From positions 1 through 40,758 of the forward strand of contig JAGLWI010000007.1 of the NCBI GenBank assembly GCA_023133515.1: a stretch of 40,758 nucleotides of DNA, in the 5' to 3' direction. This stretch comes from Candidatus Babeliales bacterium (lineage in GTDB: Bacteria; Babelota; Babeliae; Babelales; UASB340). The notes under the pieces are model-generated. The model worked only from the letters and a program-made list of their open reading frames with translations, ran no database searches and had not been told where the DNA came from. Numbering within the stretch: the first letter of the stretch is position 1; every line of letters begins with the position of its first letter. Positions 32,650 through 40,620 of this stretch are shown piece by piece. A program made the position numbers and the translations under genes.

Positions 32650-33270
32650 ATGAAACGTTTGTTAATTATTTTAACTATTGCTTTTGGTTTAGTTTTTGGT
32701 AATGGTTATGCAGGAAAACAACCAGTTAAGCAAAATAGTAAGTCGCCAGCTAGGAAAAAACTATCTAAGAAAAGGCGTTTGAGTTGTGGTAGGATTCATG
32801 GTGTAGATCAAACAGAAAATAAAGCAGTTCAAACAGAAAATGAAGCAGTTCAAACAGAAATTGAAAATGTTGATCAGGAGTATGATAATTCTGATAATCA
32901 GGAAATGCAAATAGAAATGCCACTTGAAAGGGTAGAAGGTAAACATGTAATAAAAACTTTATTTAATAAGGGTAAGAATGTTTTTGTTATACTTGGAATA
33001 GGACATTTTCTAGCCTTATGTGGGATAACAAATCCTTATTTTTATGTCATTGTTACATTAAATGGGGTTGTTACTATTTTTGTTCCAGAAAGTGCAAAAA
33101 AACATGCATATGAGTTTGTTGTTGATAAAACATCTCAATCGTATAAATACATAATGAATCTTGTAAAAAACAGAAAATCTTTTGAAAATTGTAAAAATCT
33201 TTTTGATAATTTTTTTAGCAGAAAAGATGATTTAGATAAAGATGGAAATGGTAGTGGTAGTTTGGTGTAA
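32650..33270 (+). CDS. Exported protein with heptad repeat and membrane segments, unknown
   Basis: This is a 206-aa protein of no recognised family. The signal peptide covers about 1-21. A basic stretch (K-K-L-S-K-K-R-R) follows. Then come three short repeats, V-D-Q-T-E-N-K / A-V-Q-T-E-N-E / A-V-Q-T-E-I-E, encoded by near-identical 21-bp units around 32803-32865. Two hydrophobic segments lie at about 110-130 and 132-148. The tail is charged and helical. A perfect AAGGAGG ribosome-binding site precedes the ATG, and a strong terminator follows, so it is probably a single, well-expressed gene. Confidence 0.7.
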   Translation: MKRLLIILTIAFGLVFGNGYAGKQPVKQNSKSPARKKLSKKRRLSCGRIHGVDQTENKAVQTENEAVQTEIENVDQEYDNSDNQEMQIEMPLERVEGKHVIKTLFNKGKNVFVILGIGHFLALCGITNPYFYVIVTLNGVVTIFVPESAKKHAYEFVVDKTSQSYKYIMNLVKNRKSFENCKNLFDNFFSRKDDLDKDGNGSGSLV

Positions 33271-33332
33271 TCTTTAGTTACTATTTCATAAAAAAAATAA
33301 CTAAGTAATTTTGAAAATCTTTATTTAGTGAT

Positions 33333-33373
33333 AAAAAAAGAGCCGCTGTTTTAAAACAGCGGCTCTTTTTTTT
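33333..33373. terminator. Strong rho-independent terminator
   Basis: A perfect 13-bp GC-rich stem (gagccgctgtttt at 33340-33352, complement at 33353-33365) is flanked by seven A and eight T. It is the most GC-rich terminator of the window and would work in both directions. It ends the 32650 gene. Confidence 0.92.
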
Positions 33374-33456
33374 GTCTTTTTAATATTTTCTTATTGTGGT
33401 ATATAAAAAAAGAAAATGTTTAAAAAGGCAATATTTTTTTAGAAGGGCTTATTTTT

Positions 33457-34164
33457 ATGAAAATAGGATGTAGTATTTTTTTGTTTTTTTCAATTATTTT
33501 TTTTCAAAGTTTATTGTCAAAAGAAATTTTGGTTGATGCTTCATCTAGTGTAAATCAGATAAAATTTGTAGTGAAATCAGGTGATTTAGTTTTTACAGAA
33601 AAATATCAAAATATAAATGGTAAAATTACTCATACCTGGTATATAAATAATGATTCTGTATCTAAAGATGATTATTTTAATCGAATGTCTAAGGCAGAAC
33701 AAGAAGAGAAAGATATAACAAGAGAAGATGAACAAAGTAAAAAAGAAGAGGAGGAGAGGAAAAAACGAGAAGAAGAGGAGGAGAAAAAAAGAGAGCAAGA
33801 AGAATTTTTAAATGAGGTTCGTGTTCAGGCTTTAAAGAAAATGGTAAAACTTGAGTTGGATGGAGTTGAGAATAGTTTCGCTAAGTTAGAAAAGTATAAG
33901 TTGGATGAACATTTTATTTTTGAAGAGGAAACTTTTTCTTCACTATATAGTTTTGAACAGACAAAGGTAAGCCTTATAAATAATGCGCGAGAGATTGTTA
34001 TAAGGTCAAAAGATAAGTCTTCTCAAAATGAGCTTAAAGAAATGTTGGCAAAACTTGAGCCTGTTCCAGCAAAGATAGAAAGATTTTTTCGCAAATCAGT
34101 AAAGTTTGCGATTGATAAATGTAATGATACGAAACGGCTCAAAGAGCTTCTTGCTTTAATCTAA
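33457..34164 (+). CDS. Exported coiled-coil protein of unknown function
   Basis: This is a 235-aa protein of no recognised family. The signal peptide covers about 1-21. A small domain (about 22-75) with F-V-V-K-S-G-D-L-V and H-T-W-Y-I-N-N looks beta-stranded. An almost pure Glu/Lys/Arg stretch (about 80-115) then forms a long charged helix, and a helical C-terminal domain follows (about 116-235). The charged stretch is encoded by a purine-only run and may be a single alpha helix rather than a dimeric coil. It is convergent with the ankyrin gene, 36 nt apart. Confidence 0.7.
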   Translation: MKIGCSIFLFFSIIFFQSLLSKEILVDASSSVNQIKFVVKSGDLVFTEKYQNINGKITHTWYINNDSVSKDDYFNRMSKAEQEEKDITREDEQSKKEEEERKKREEEEEKKREQEEFLNEVRVQALKKMVKLELDGVENSFAKLEKYKLDEHFIFEEETFSSLYSFEQTKVSLINNAREIVIRSKDKSSQNELKEMLAKLEPVPAKIERFFRKSVKFAIDKCNDTKRLKELLALI

Positions 34165-34200
34165 TTTTTGTGTAGTTTTGGGAAAAAAATTTACTCAGTT

Positions 34201-35037
34201 TTATTTTTTGATGAACTTTTTAGGGATTTCTCTTATTTTTTCACTAATTTGAAGAGGTTTTATGTAAAGTTTTTTGCCATAAAGTTTACGATAAATTTGT
34301 GTTTTTTTAAGAAATCTGACTATTTCTTTGTAGTAAAAAAACTTAAAAAAATCTTTTTCTCTATATTTGGACTTTTTCATATATTCTCTAAAAGGGTTTT
34401 TGAGGTGTGAAAATCCAGAGACTTTGATTGTTGATTTACATTTCTTTTCGTATCTTTTTAAAAGGGTTTTTGATATTTGAAGAGCAGTTTTGCCATCTTT
34501 TTTGACCATTATATTTGCGCCTTTGTAAACAATAAGTTTTACGATTTTAGGATTTCCTATATTAATGGCTTTTATAAGAGGGGTGTTACCGTCTTTATAT
34601 TTGGTATTAACATTGGCGCCTTTTTTAACTAGAAATTCTATTACCTGTGTTTGTTTTTTAGGTGGAATTTTGTATACATCTTGTTCCCAATCTTCTATAT
34701 TAATTTGTCTTTTTTTTCCAAACTTTTCTACATATTTCAAAATTTTGTTGAATCCTTTAGTAAATGCTAAAAAAAGAGGTGTGTTTCCATTTTTATTTTT
34801 TTTATTTATATCTTTAATTCTGGCTTTGATTTCATCCATAATTATTTTTGCTTCATATACTTTGTAATCTTCATAACGACTCGTAGGATTTTCCTCTGTA
34901 TGGGTGTATTTTTTAGGAACTTTATATTTGAATTCTGGATTAGAAACAGCTTGATGAAGTTCATTTTTTGAAATTATCTTTGAATAAATAAAAAACATTA
35001 CTAATAATGAGGTGATTGTAAATACTTTTTTATTCAT
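34201..35037 (-). CDS. Exported ankyrin-repeat protein
   Basis: This 278-aa protein has a signal peptide (about 1-23) and at least three ankyrin repeats. They are N-K-K-N-K-N-G-N-T-P-L-F-L-A near 80-93, K-Y-K-D-G-N-T-P-L-I-K-A-I near 146-160, and a shorter K-K-D-G-K-T-A-L-Q-I near 178-190. V-K-K-G-A-N-V-N and V-Y-K-G-A-N-I cap two of them. The C-terminal 75 residues are very basic and Tyr/Phe-rich and are not ankyrin. Ankyrin proteins are common in amoeba-associated bacteria, often as host-interaction factors, and the signal peptide allows that here, but no secretion system is seen nearby. Confidence 0.82.
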   Translation of the reverse strand: MNKKVFTITSLLVMFFIYSKIISKNELHQAVSNPEFKYKVPKKYTHTEENPTSRYEDYKVYEAKIIMDEIKARIKDINKKNKNGNTPLFLAFTKGFNKILKYVEKFGKKRQINIEDWEQDVYKIPPKKQTQVIEFLVKKGANVNTKYKDGNTPLIKAINIGNPKIVKLIVYKGANIMVKKDGKTALQISKTLLKRYEKKCKSTIKVSGFSHLKNPFREYMKKSKYREKDFFKFFYYKEIVRFLKKTQIYRKLYGKKLYIKPLQISEKIREIPKKFIKK

Positions 35038-35183
35038 TTTTCTCTCCTAAATACATAAGTTATAATTTACCATATTGTATTCATAATATATGTGATGTTT
35101 ATTTTGCTTTACAATATTATTATGAAAAAGTAACATAATTTATATTGGTCGTTGTTATTGTGGTGATAAAAAAGGAGAATATA

Positions 35184-35381
35184 ATGATATTTATAATGAA
35201 TTGGATTGCTTATTTTTTATCTTCTATTGGGGCTATCAATTGGGGTTTAGTAGCTTTTTTTAATTTTAATTTAATAGATTATTTTTGCAATTTGGCTGGA
35301 CGATCTAATTTGAATAAACTTTTTTATGCAATTATTGCTATTGCTGGTTTTTATTCATTGATTTCTCTTTTTAGAGGATAA
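35184..35381 (+). CDS. DUF378 family small membrane protein
   Basis: This is a 65-aa protein of the DUF378 (YuzA-like) family. It has two membrane helices, at about 5-25 and 45-62. The G-A-I-N-W-G-L-V-A-F-F block in the first helix and N-L-I-D-Y after it are characteristic. The start at 35184 is chosen for its AAAGGAG ribosome-binding site and the family start; a frame open from 35145 would read through that site. The function of the family is unknown. Two conserved helices suggest a small inner-membrane accessory protein. Confidence 0.85.
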   Translation: MIFIMNWIAYFLSSIGAINWGLVAFFNFNLIDYFCNLAGRSNLNKLFYAIIAIAGFYSLISLFRG

Positions 35382-35432
35382 TTTTATTTAAAAAGTAATT
35401 GAATTTTTATTTTTTAAATAAAGTAGGATGTA

Positions 35433-37874
35433 ATGAAGCCGAGAAATTTTTTTTTATCTTTTCTTTTTGTTTCATTTTTATTTGTATCAAATTTTAACAG
35501 TCTTATTTCTAAGTCAAATGAAACAACAGGATTGTCTAAATTTAGTAGGAATATTCAAGAGAAGATTGATGAAATTACATCATTATTTACAGATATTTCA
35601 AAGCAGATTGGAAAACAACTTAAAAGTCAGCTTATTGATCCTATTTTACCTGAAAATATTCCTGTTACAATTAAAAAAACTTTAGAAAATATTGACTATG
35701 ATGAATCAGAAGAGATTTTTTTAGGGATAAAGAATTTTACTATTAAAATAGAAAAAAAGGGTAAAAAAAAGAGATTTGGGCCTGTTGATCTTGGAATTTC
35801 TCTTGCTATGCAAAAGCCAGATATTGATGAAGGTTATAAGCAAGGTGAATGGTTTTTTAGAGAAGTAACGATTGGAATTTTGTATAAATTTTTTATTGGC
35901 TCTGATATTCCAGCAGTTTTTAAAGATTTAGGAAAAATAGGTTTATTAAGTGTGATTTTTGGTAAATTTGGAGAATTTAAGGATCCAATTAAAACTGTTG
36001 TTACTAATATACGAAATGCTTTTCTAGGTTTGATTGATCAAAAAAAATTATTTAGGAATTCATTAAAAGGGATTAATAAATTTCTTTTACCTAAAGGGGA
36101 TGAAGTATTTTTGATTATGAATATTGTTGCAACAAATACTTATTTAACAATTCCAATTGTGAATAAAAAAGCTCCAAAGATTGTTGATTTTATGTTTGCT
36201 ATTGGACGAATGACTGCTTCTTTAAATAAAACTATTTTATGGGAAGAAACCCTTAAGAATGTAAACAAAGTATATTCTAATATAAAAACAAAGAAGGATT
36301 TGAGTCGAGCTATATCTAGTCATAGTAAGGATCCCCAAAAAAATTATCCTAAAATTCTTAAATTGATTATTAGATTTCAAGATGTAGGTTCTAGAGTTTG
36401 GATAAAAAGACTTCCTAAATTTATTAAAAATATTTTATCTAAAGTTCCATTTCCAATTCCACTAAATTTTGAGTATTTGCAAGAATGGCAGGATCGTAAG
36501 AATCTTTCAATAGGAGAAGATTTATTTATTATAAATATTATAAGAGATATAAGAGAATATAAAGGTTATGATATTAAAATTATTAAAGCTAAAGAAAATG
36601 TTTTTCCAAGAGTGAAGGATGATATTACATTTACTGAGGTTAAACGGATTTTTTATTTTCTTCAGAGACTTGTTGATGAATTAGAGGATTCTAAGTACAA
36701 GTTAAAATCTGCTGTTATTTTAAAAAAGATTATTAAAGATTTTTTTAAATATTATTCCGTAAAAGGTGATGAATTTGTTAGTAGGCTTAATTATGAGTTA
36801 CTTGACAAAAAAATAAAAAATTTATTATTTAAAATAGAAAAAATAATAGATAGTTTGAAAAAAGTAGAAATAGTAAAAGATAAAAAGAAATCTTTTACTA
36901 GCGTTTATCAAGTTCTAGCAGATAAAATTAGTTTTCTTCCTTTTTATAAAAATGATGGGCAAGATTTTTTATCATTTGGATTATGGTTTATGAAGTATTA
37001 TAGTCTTGAACCGCAGCCTTTTGATTTAAAGTATTTGTATGATGATTCTCTTTTGCCTTCTCATATTATTATTATAAAGCTTGGTTTTTTACTTAATAGA
37101 GAATTATTAATTGAACTTCCAAAGGTTGTTAATAGATTGAAAAGAGTTAAGGATATTACTATTACAGATGAGAATGAAAAAAAGGAAAAGGTAGGCAAAA
37201 GTACTTACGAAAAGCTTATTAAAAAGTCAAAAGCTGAATATACAAAATTAAAAAACTCTTACAAAGTTGTAAAAAAAGCTTATGAGACGGCAAAAGGCTT
37301 AGAGAGATTTGGTGTTGTAGAGGAATTAAAAAGTAAAATGATTAAAGCAAAAAAAGATTATAATTCTAAAAAGAAAAATTATATAGTTAATAAATTAAAA
37401 TTTTTTCATAGAGCTTTATTTGTTAAGGCTTTTTATGATGAATATGAACAAGCTGATAAGTTAAAAGATTGGATTATAGAATCAGGGGGAAAAGTTCCAA
37501 AAACTTATGATAGTATATATGGTTTGAAGATGGTATATAAAAAAGTTGAAAAAGATAGTGAAAAGTATAAAGAACGAGAAAAAGAGCTTAAAAAATATAA
37601 GAGAAATATATTTGATTCTATATTAAAAGGGATTTCTGTATTACTTTTTGTTAGATCAAGTGAAGGTAAAAAGATTGGAGAGAAATTTATTAAGATTACA
37701 AAACAATTTGGACTTAATTTGAAAGCTCAATTGGATTTATTTAGCAGGAAATCAGAAAAAGTTGATGAAATTATATCTGATATTCAGGATAAGAAAGAAC
37801 CTTCTTCTTCGTTATTAGAAATAGAATTAGATAAAATTATTGAAGAATTTAAATTAGGGCAAGAGGCCGTATAA
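35433..37874 (+). CDS. Very large exported protein of unknown function
   Basis: This is an 813-aa protein of no recognised family. A signal peptide covers about 1-26, starting M-K-P-R-N-F-F, much like M-K-P-R-N-I-F of the 29202 putative lipoprotein. Residues about 30-75 are amphipathic. Residues 100-420 are globular with many aromatic and Gly residues. Residues about 420-810 are Lys/Glu/Leu-rich helices, probably coiled coils (repeats of K-K-A-Y and K-K-D-Y type near 620-650). No transmembrane helix follows the signal, so it is likely periplasmic or secreted. It resembles the 21508 product in size and composition, but I cannot align them by eye. The ribosome-binding site is aggatg. Confidence 0.75.
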   Translation: MKPRNFFLSFLFVSFLFVSNFNSLISKSNETTGLSKFSRNIQEKIDEITSLFTDISKQIGKQLKSQLIDPILPENIPVTIKKTLENIDYDESEEIFLGIKNFTIKIEKKGKKKRFGPVDLGISLAMQKPDIDEGYKQGEWFFREVTIGILYKFFIGSDIPAVFKDLGKIGLLSVIFGKFGEFKDPIKTVVTNIRNAFLGLIDQKKLFRNSLKGINKFLLPKGDEVFLIMNIVATNTYLTIPIVNKKAPKIVDFMFAIGRMTASLNKTILWEETLKNVNKVYSNIKTKKDLSRAISSHSKDPQKNYPKILKLIIRFQDVGSRVWIKRLPKFIKNILSKVPFPIPLNFEYLQEWQDRKNLSIGEDLFIINIIRDIREYKGYDIKIIKAKENVFPRVKDDITFTEVKRIFYFLQRLVDELEDSKYKLKSAVILKKIIKDFFKYYSVKGDEFVSRLNYELLDKKIKNLLFKIEKIIDSLKKVEIVKDKKKSFTSVYQVLADKISFLPFYKNDGQDFLSFGLWFMKYYSLEPQPFDLKYLYDDSLLPSHIIIIKLGFLLNRELLIELPKVVNRLKRVKDITITDENEKKEKVGKSTYEKLIKKSKAEYTKLKNSYKVVKKAYETAKGLERFGVVEELKSKMIKAKKDYNSKKKNYIVNKLKFFHRALFVKAFYDEYEQADKLKDWIIESGGKVPKTYDSIYGLKMVYKKVEKDSEKYKEREKELKKYKRNIFDSILKGISVLLFVRSSEGKKIGEKFIKITKQFGLNLKAQLDLFSRKSEKVDEIISDIQDKKEPSSSLLEIELDKIIEEFKLGQEAV

Positions 37875-37898
37875 GAAAAATTTTGGATGAATTTTTCT
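37874..37898 (+). terminator. AT-rich hairpin after the 813-aa gene
   Basis: The 9-bp arms agaaaaatt (37874-37882) and aatttttct (37890-37898) enclose 7 nt, directly at the stop codon. The stem ends in a T-rich arm, so it may terminate weakly. A better hairpin follows at 37953. Confidence 0.4.
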
Positions 37899-37938
37899 CG
37901 TATCCTTCGATACACGCCTACGGCGCATTCAGGACGAG
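37897..37938. repeat. GC-rich REP-like palindromic element
   Basis: This 42-nt segment is strikingly G/C-rich against its AT-rich surroundings. It forms an imperfect hairpin: CTCGT at 37897-37901 pairs with ACGAG at 37934-37938, and CGCC/GGCG pair around the centre. The strings TCCTTCGATAC and TCAGGACGAGC match a type of dispersed intergenic repeat I recall from many bacterial genomes. It is probably a mobile or REP-like repeat, different from the 18771 element. Confidence 0.5.
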
Positions 37939-37952
37939 CATATTATTTAGAA

Positions 37953-37976
37953 GGGCATGTTTTCATGCCCCTTTTT
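37953..37976 (+). terminator. Rho-independent terminator
   Basis: A 7-bp GC-containing stem gggcatg (37953-37959) / catgccc (37964-37970) with a 4-nt loop is followed by C and five T. It ends the 35433 transcript before the M3 peptidase gene. Confidence 0.7.
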
Positions 37977-38031
37977 ATGGTATAATTATTTTTTATAAAC
38001 TTTATATTTTTGATTAAAAAGGATTTGTTGA

Positions 38032-40137
38032 ATGATAAAAAATTATATTATTTTATTTTTTATTTTATTGGTTTTAGGTATTGGATTTTTTTTTGTAAAA
38101 AGTAAAAAGGTAATATCGGTGAAAGAGTTTGAAAAAATGTCTGATGGTAAATTTAAGAATATTTCTGAGATTTTAAATCTTTTTCCGAAAAACGTTGAAG
38201 ATATTAAAAGGAGATTGAATCTTGCAATAAGGATGGCCGATGAAGGACTTGATGAAATTATCTCGATAAGTCCTATGGAGCGAACTTTTGATAATACTGT
38301 TTATGCTTATGACAGGGTTAAGGCAAGGTTTTCAGTGGTAACGGATTCACTTGAAGTTTTTGAAATGATTAGTCCAAATGATGATATTAGGAAGGTATGT
38401 CATGATGCTTGCATAAAGCTTAATGAGTTTATAGTTGATGCATTTTTTAATAAAGATTTGTACAGTGCATTTAAAGAGTACTTGGAATGTGAGAAATATA
38501 AAGAAGAAAAATTGACTGAAGAAGAAAATAACTTTTTAGATGAAAGTATGTATGATTTTGAAAGATTGGGATTCAATTTGCCTGATGAAGAATTTAAAAA
38601 AATAAAAGAGTTACGAAAAAATATATATACGATTGGTTTTGAGTTTGATAAGAATATTAATACTGATAATAGTTATATTGAGGTGACAAAAGCTGAATTA
38701 AAGGGACTTAAAGATGATTTTATAAATAATTTAGAGAAATCTAAAGATGGAAAATATATTTTAAAATGTGATTATCCTACACATTTTCAGGTAATGAACA
38801 ATTGTGAAGTGGAAAAAACACGTAAAAATTTTTATTTTAAATTTGCAAATAGGGCTTATCCTGAAAATAATAAACTTTTAGATCAGATAATTGAAAAGCG
38901 TGATGAAATGGCAAAAAAATTAGGGTTTAAAAGTTATTCTCATTATGATCTAGATAATCAGATGGTAAAAACTCCTACAAAGGCGAGAGATTTTCTTATG
39001 TTACTTTCGAAAAAGACTTTGCAAAAATCATATAAAGAATTTGAAGAGCTTTTTAAGGAGTTGCCGGAAGGTATAACCCTTGATAAAAATGGAAAATTAT
39101 CTGCATGGGATGTTTCCTATGTAAAAGATCAATATAAAAAAAAGCATTTTAATATTGATGAGCTTGAGATTTCAAAATATTTTCCGGTGGAACATACTAT
39201 TTTAAAAATGTTTGATATTTATCAGAAATTTTTGGGTCTTGATTTTAAGTTTGTTTCCATTGATGGATTGTGGCATAAAGATGTAAAAGTTGTTCAGGTT
39301 TATGATAAGGGTACTAATACATTGCGGGGGACCTTGTTTTTGGATCTTTATCCAAGAGATAATAAGTATTCTCATGCTTGCATGGCAAAAATTGTTTCAG
39401 CAACAAAATATAAAAATAATGTTGTACCAGCAATAATATTTGTAATAGCAAACTTTCCAAAACCAACTAAAGACAGGTCTGCTTTATTAAAACATTCTGA
39501 TGTTACAACATTTTTTCATGAATTTGGTCATGCTATGCATGGTGTTATTGGTCAAACGGCAATGAATTCTTTTTCTGGAACTTCTGTTAAGCGTGATTTT
39601 GTAGAGATGCCATCTCAAATGTTCGAGGAATGGATGTGGGATAAAGATATTATTAAGATGGTAAGTTCTCATTATAAAACTGGAGAATCTTTACCTGATG
39701 AATTGATTGAAAAAAAGATTAAGCTGAAAAAGTTTAATTATGGGTATTTTGTAATAAGACAATGCATGTTATCATTTCTTGCTTTGGATTATTTTGATGA
39801 AGGAAAAAATAAAAATACTGATAAAATTGCAAAAGACTTATATGAATATTATATAAAACACATTAGATTTGAGCCTGAAACACATTCTCAGGCTTCTTTT
39901 GGTCATCTTACAGGCTATGGTGCAAAATATTATGGTTATATGTGGTCAAAGACATTTTCTCTTGATTTATGGTCTTTAATTAAAAAGAAAGGAATTTTGG
40001 ATCAAAATATTGGAAAGAAATTTTCGGAAAGTATTTTGGCTAAAGGTGGAAGTGTTCATCCGAATATTTTGTTAAAAAACTTTTTGGGAAGGGAGCCTAA
40101 GATTGAAGCGTTTTTAGAAGAGATTGGTGTTTCGTGA
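38032..40137 (+). CDS. M3 family metallopeptidase (oligopeptidase) with N-terminal membrane anchor
   Basis: This is a 701-aa zinc peptidase of the thimet oligopeptidase group. The zinc site H-E-F-G-H is at residues 496-500, and the third ligand is E525 in V-E-M-P-S-Q-M-F, 29 residues after the first His as in thimet oligopeptidase. The C-terminal Y-G-A-K-Y-Y-G-Y-M-W-S block is also typical. M3 enzymes cut short peptides inside an enclosed channel and are usually cytosolic. Here residues 4-22 form a strong hydrophobic segment followed by K-S-K-K, so it is probably anchored in or exported across the inner membrane. It could degrade peptides imported from the host. A terminator precedes it. Confidence 0.94.
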   Translation: MIKNYIILFFILLVLGIGFFFVKSKKVISVKEFEKMSDGKFKNISEILNLFPKNVEDIKRRLNLAIRMADEGLDEIISISPMERTFDNTVYAYDRVKARFSVVTDSLEVFEMISPNDDIRKVCHDACIKLNEFIVDAFFNKDLYSAFKEYLECEKYKEEKLTEEENNFLDESMYDFERLGFNLPDEEFKKIKELRKNIYTIGFEFDKNINTDNSYIEVTKAELKGLKDDFINNLEKSKDGKYILKCDYPTHFQVMNNCEVEKTRKNFYFKFANRAYPENNKLLDQIIEKRDEMAKKLGFKSYSHYDLDNQMVKTPTKARDFLMLLSKKTLQKSYKEFEELFKELPEGITLDKNGKLSAWDVSYVKDQYKKKHFNIDELEISKYFPVEHTILKMFDIYQKFLGLDFKFVSIDGLWHKDVKVVQVYDKGTNTLRGTLFLDLYPRDNKYSHACMAKIVSATKYKNNVVPAIIFVIANFPKPTKDRSALLKHSDVTTFFHEFGHAMHGVIGQTAMNSFSGTSVKRDFVEMPSQMFEEWMWDKDIIKMVSSHYKTGESLPDELIEKKIKLKKFNYGYFVIRQCMLSFLALDYFDEGKNKNTDKIAKDLYEYYIKHIRFEPETHSQASFGHLTGYGAKYYGYMWSKTFSLDLWSLIKKKGILDQNIGKKFSESILAKGGSVHPNILLKNFLGREPKIEAFLEEIGVS

Positions 40138-40148
40138 AATAAAAATAT

Positions 40149-40313
40149 TCATTTAAAGAAATTTTTATTTTCGGCACACTCTTTTTTTTCTTCTTTTTCA
40201 CATTTTCTATTGTGTTCACATTTACATTCTGTTAAAAGTTGATTGCATTCGTCACACACGTCATTGTTTACTAAGTTCTCTTTTATTATTTCGATTATTC
40301 TTTTTAATTTCAT
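40149..40313 (-). CDS. Very small Cys-rich protein, unknown
   Basis: This 54-aa reading frame is supported by an aggaga ribosome-binding site ahead of its ATG and by tight packing 22 nt after the lipoprotein gene. The N-terminal 18 residues are a basic amphipathic helix (K-L-K-R-I-I-E-I-I-K). The rest holds six Cys in the pattern C-x2-C-x7-C-x1-C-x6-C-x7-C, with one His (C-K-C-E-H-N). This suggests a metal-binding or disulfide-rich domain. There is no signal peptide, so zinc binding in the cytoplasm is more likely than disulfides. An AT-rich hairpin that overlaps its 3' end (arms 40137-40146 and 40161-40170) could serve as a terminator for this gene and for the M3 peptidase gene. Confidence 0.6.
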   Translation of the reverse strand: MKLKRIIEIIKENLVNNDVCDECNQLLTECKCEHNRKCEKEEKKECAENKNFFK

Positions 40314-40335
40314 TTTTGTTGTTCTCCTAGTGTGC

Positions 40336-40488
40336 TTATTTTTTTGTTTTTATTTGTGTTGTTTTTGTAGTATTAACCTTTTTATTATCTTGTTTGTTTT
40401 TTTTATTGTTAAAACACCCTGAAAGGATAATGATTGTTATTACAGCAGGTGCGATTAATATTAATCGTACTTTATTTTCTGGCTTCAT
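40336..40488 (-). CDS. Very small lipoprotein
   Basis: This 50-aa reading frame has a perfect AGGAGG ribosome-binding site and a textbook lipoprotein signal: basic start (M-K-P-E-N-K-V-R), hydrophobic core, and lipobox L-S-G-C with the lipidated Cys at residue 25. The mature part is only 26 residues, almost all Asn, Lys, Thr and Gln. Such tiny lysine-rich lipoproteins can be toxin-release entericidin-like peptides or cell-wall linkers, but no family match is claimed. A promoter candidate (-35 TTAACT, 17-nt spacer, -10 TAGAAT on the minus strand) lies at 40525-40553. Confidence 0.7.
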   Translation of the reverse strand: MKPENKVRLILIAPAVITIIILSGCFNNKKNKQDNKKVNTTKTTQIKTKK

Positions 40489-40524
40489 AGATTCCTCCTT
40501 TTTTTATGGGTTTAAAACTTTTAA

Positions 40525-40553
40525 ATTCTATATATTTTTTTTATAAAAGTTAA
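40525..40553 (-). promoter_or_regulatory. Candidate promoter for the small lipoprotein gene
   Basis: On the minus strand TTAACT (40548-40553) and TAGAAT (40525-40530) are separated by 17 nt, about 40 nt before the ATG at 40488. The gene pair 40488-40149 would be transcribed from it. Confidence 0.45.
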
Positions 40554-40583
40554 GCTTTGTGTTTTTATGTCCATAGAAAAAAT

Positions 40584-40620
40584 AAAAAACCCAACTTTTA
40601 GATAAAAAGTATGGTTTTTT
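40584..40620. terminator. Bidirectional AT-rich terminator
   Basis: The arms at 40584-40599 and 40605-40620 match at 14 of 16 positions, with a 5-nt loop, an A6 run on the left and a T6 run on the right. It lies upstream of the small lipoprotein gene, so it may end a minus-strand transcript entering from beyond the window. Bases 40621-40758 show nothing I can support. Confidence 0.65.

Noticed and set aside
33720-33800. Simple-sequence repeat in the 33457 gene
   Set aside because: The purine-only run simply encodes the Glu/Lys/Arg helix. It is imperfect and has no regular unit length.
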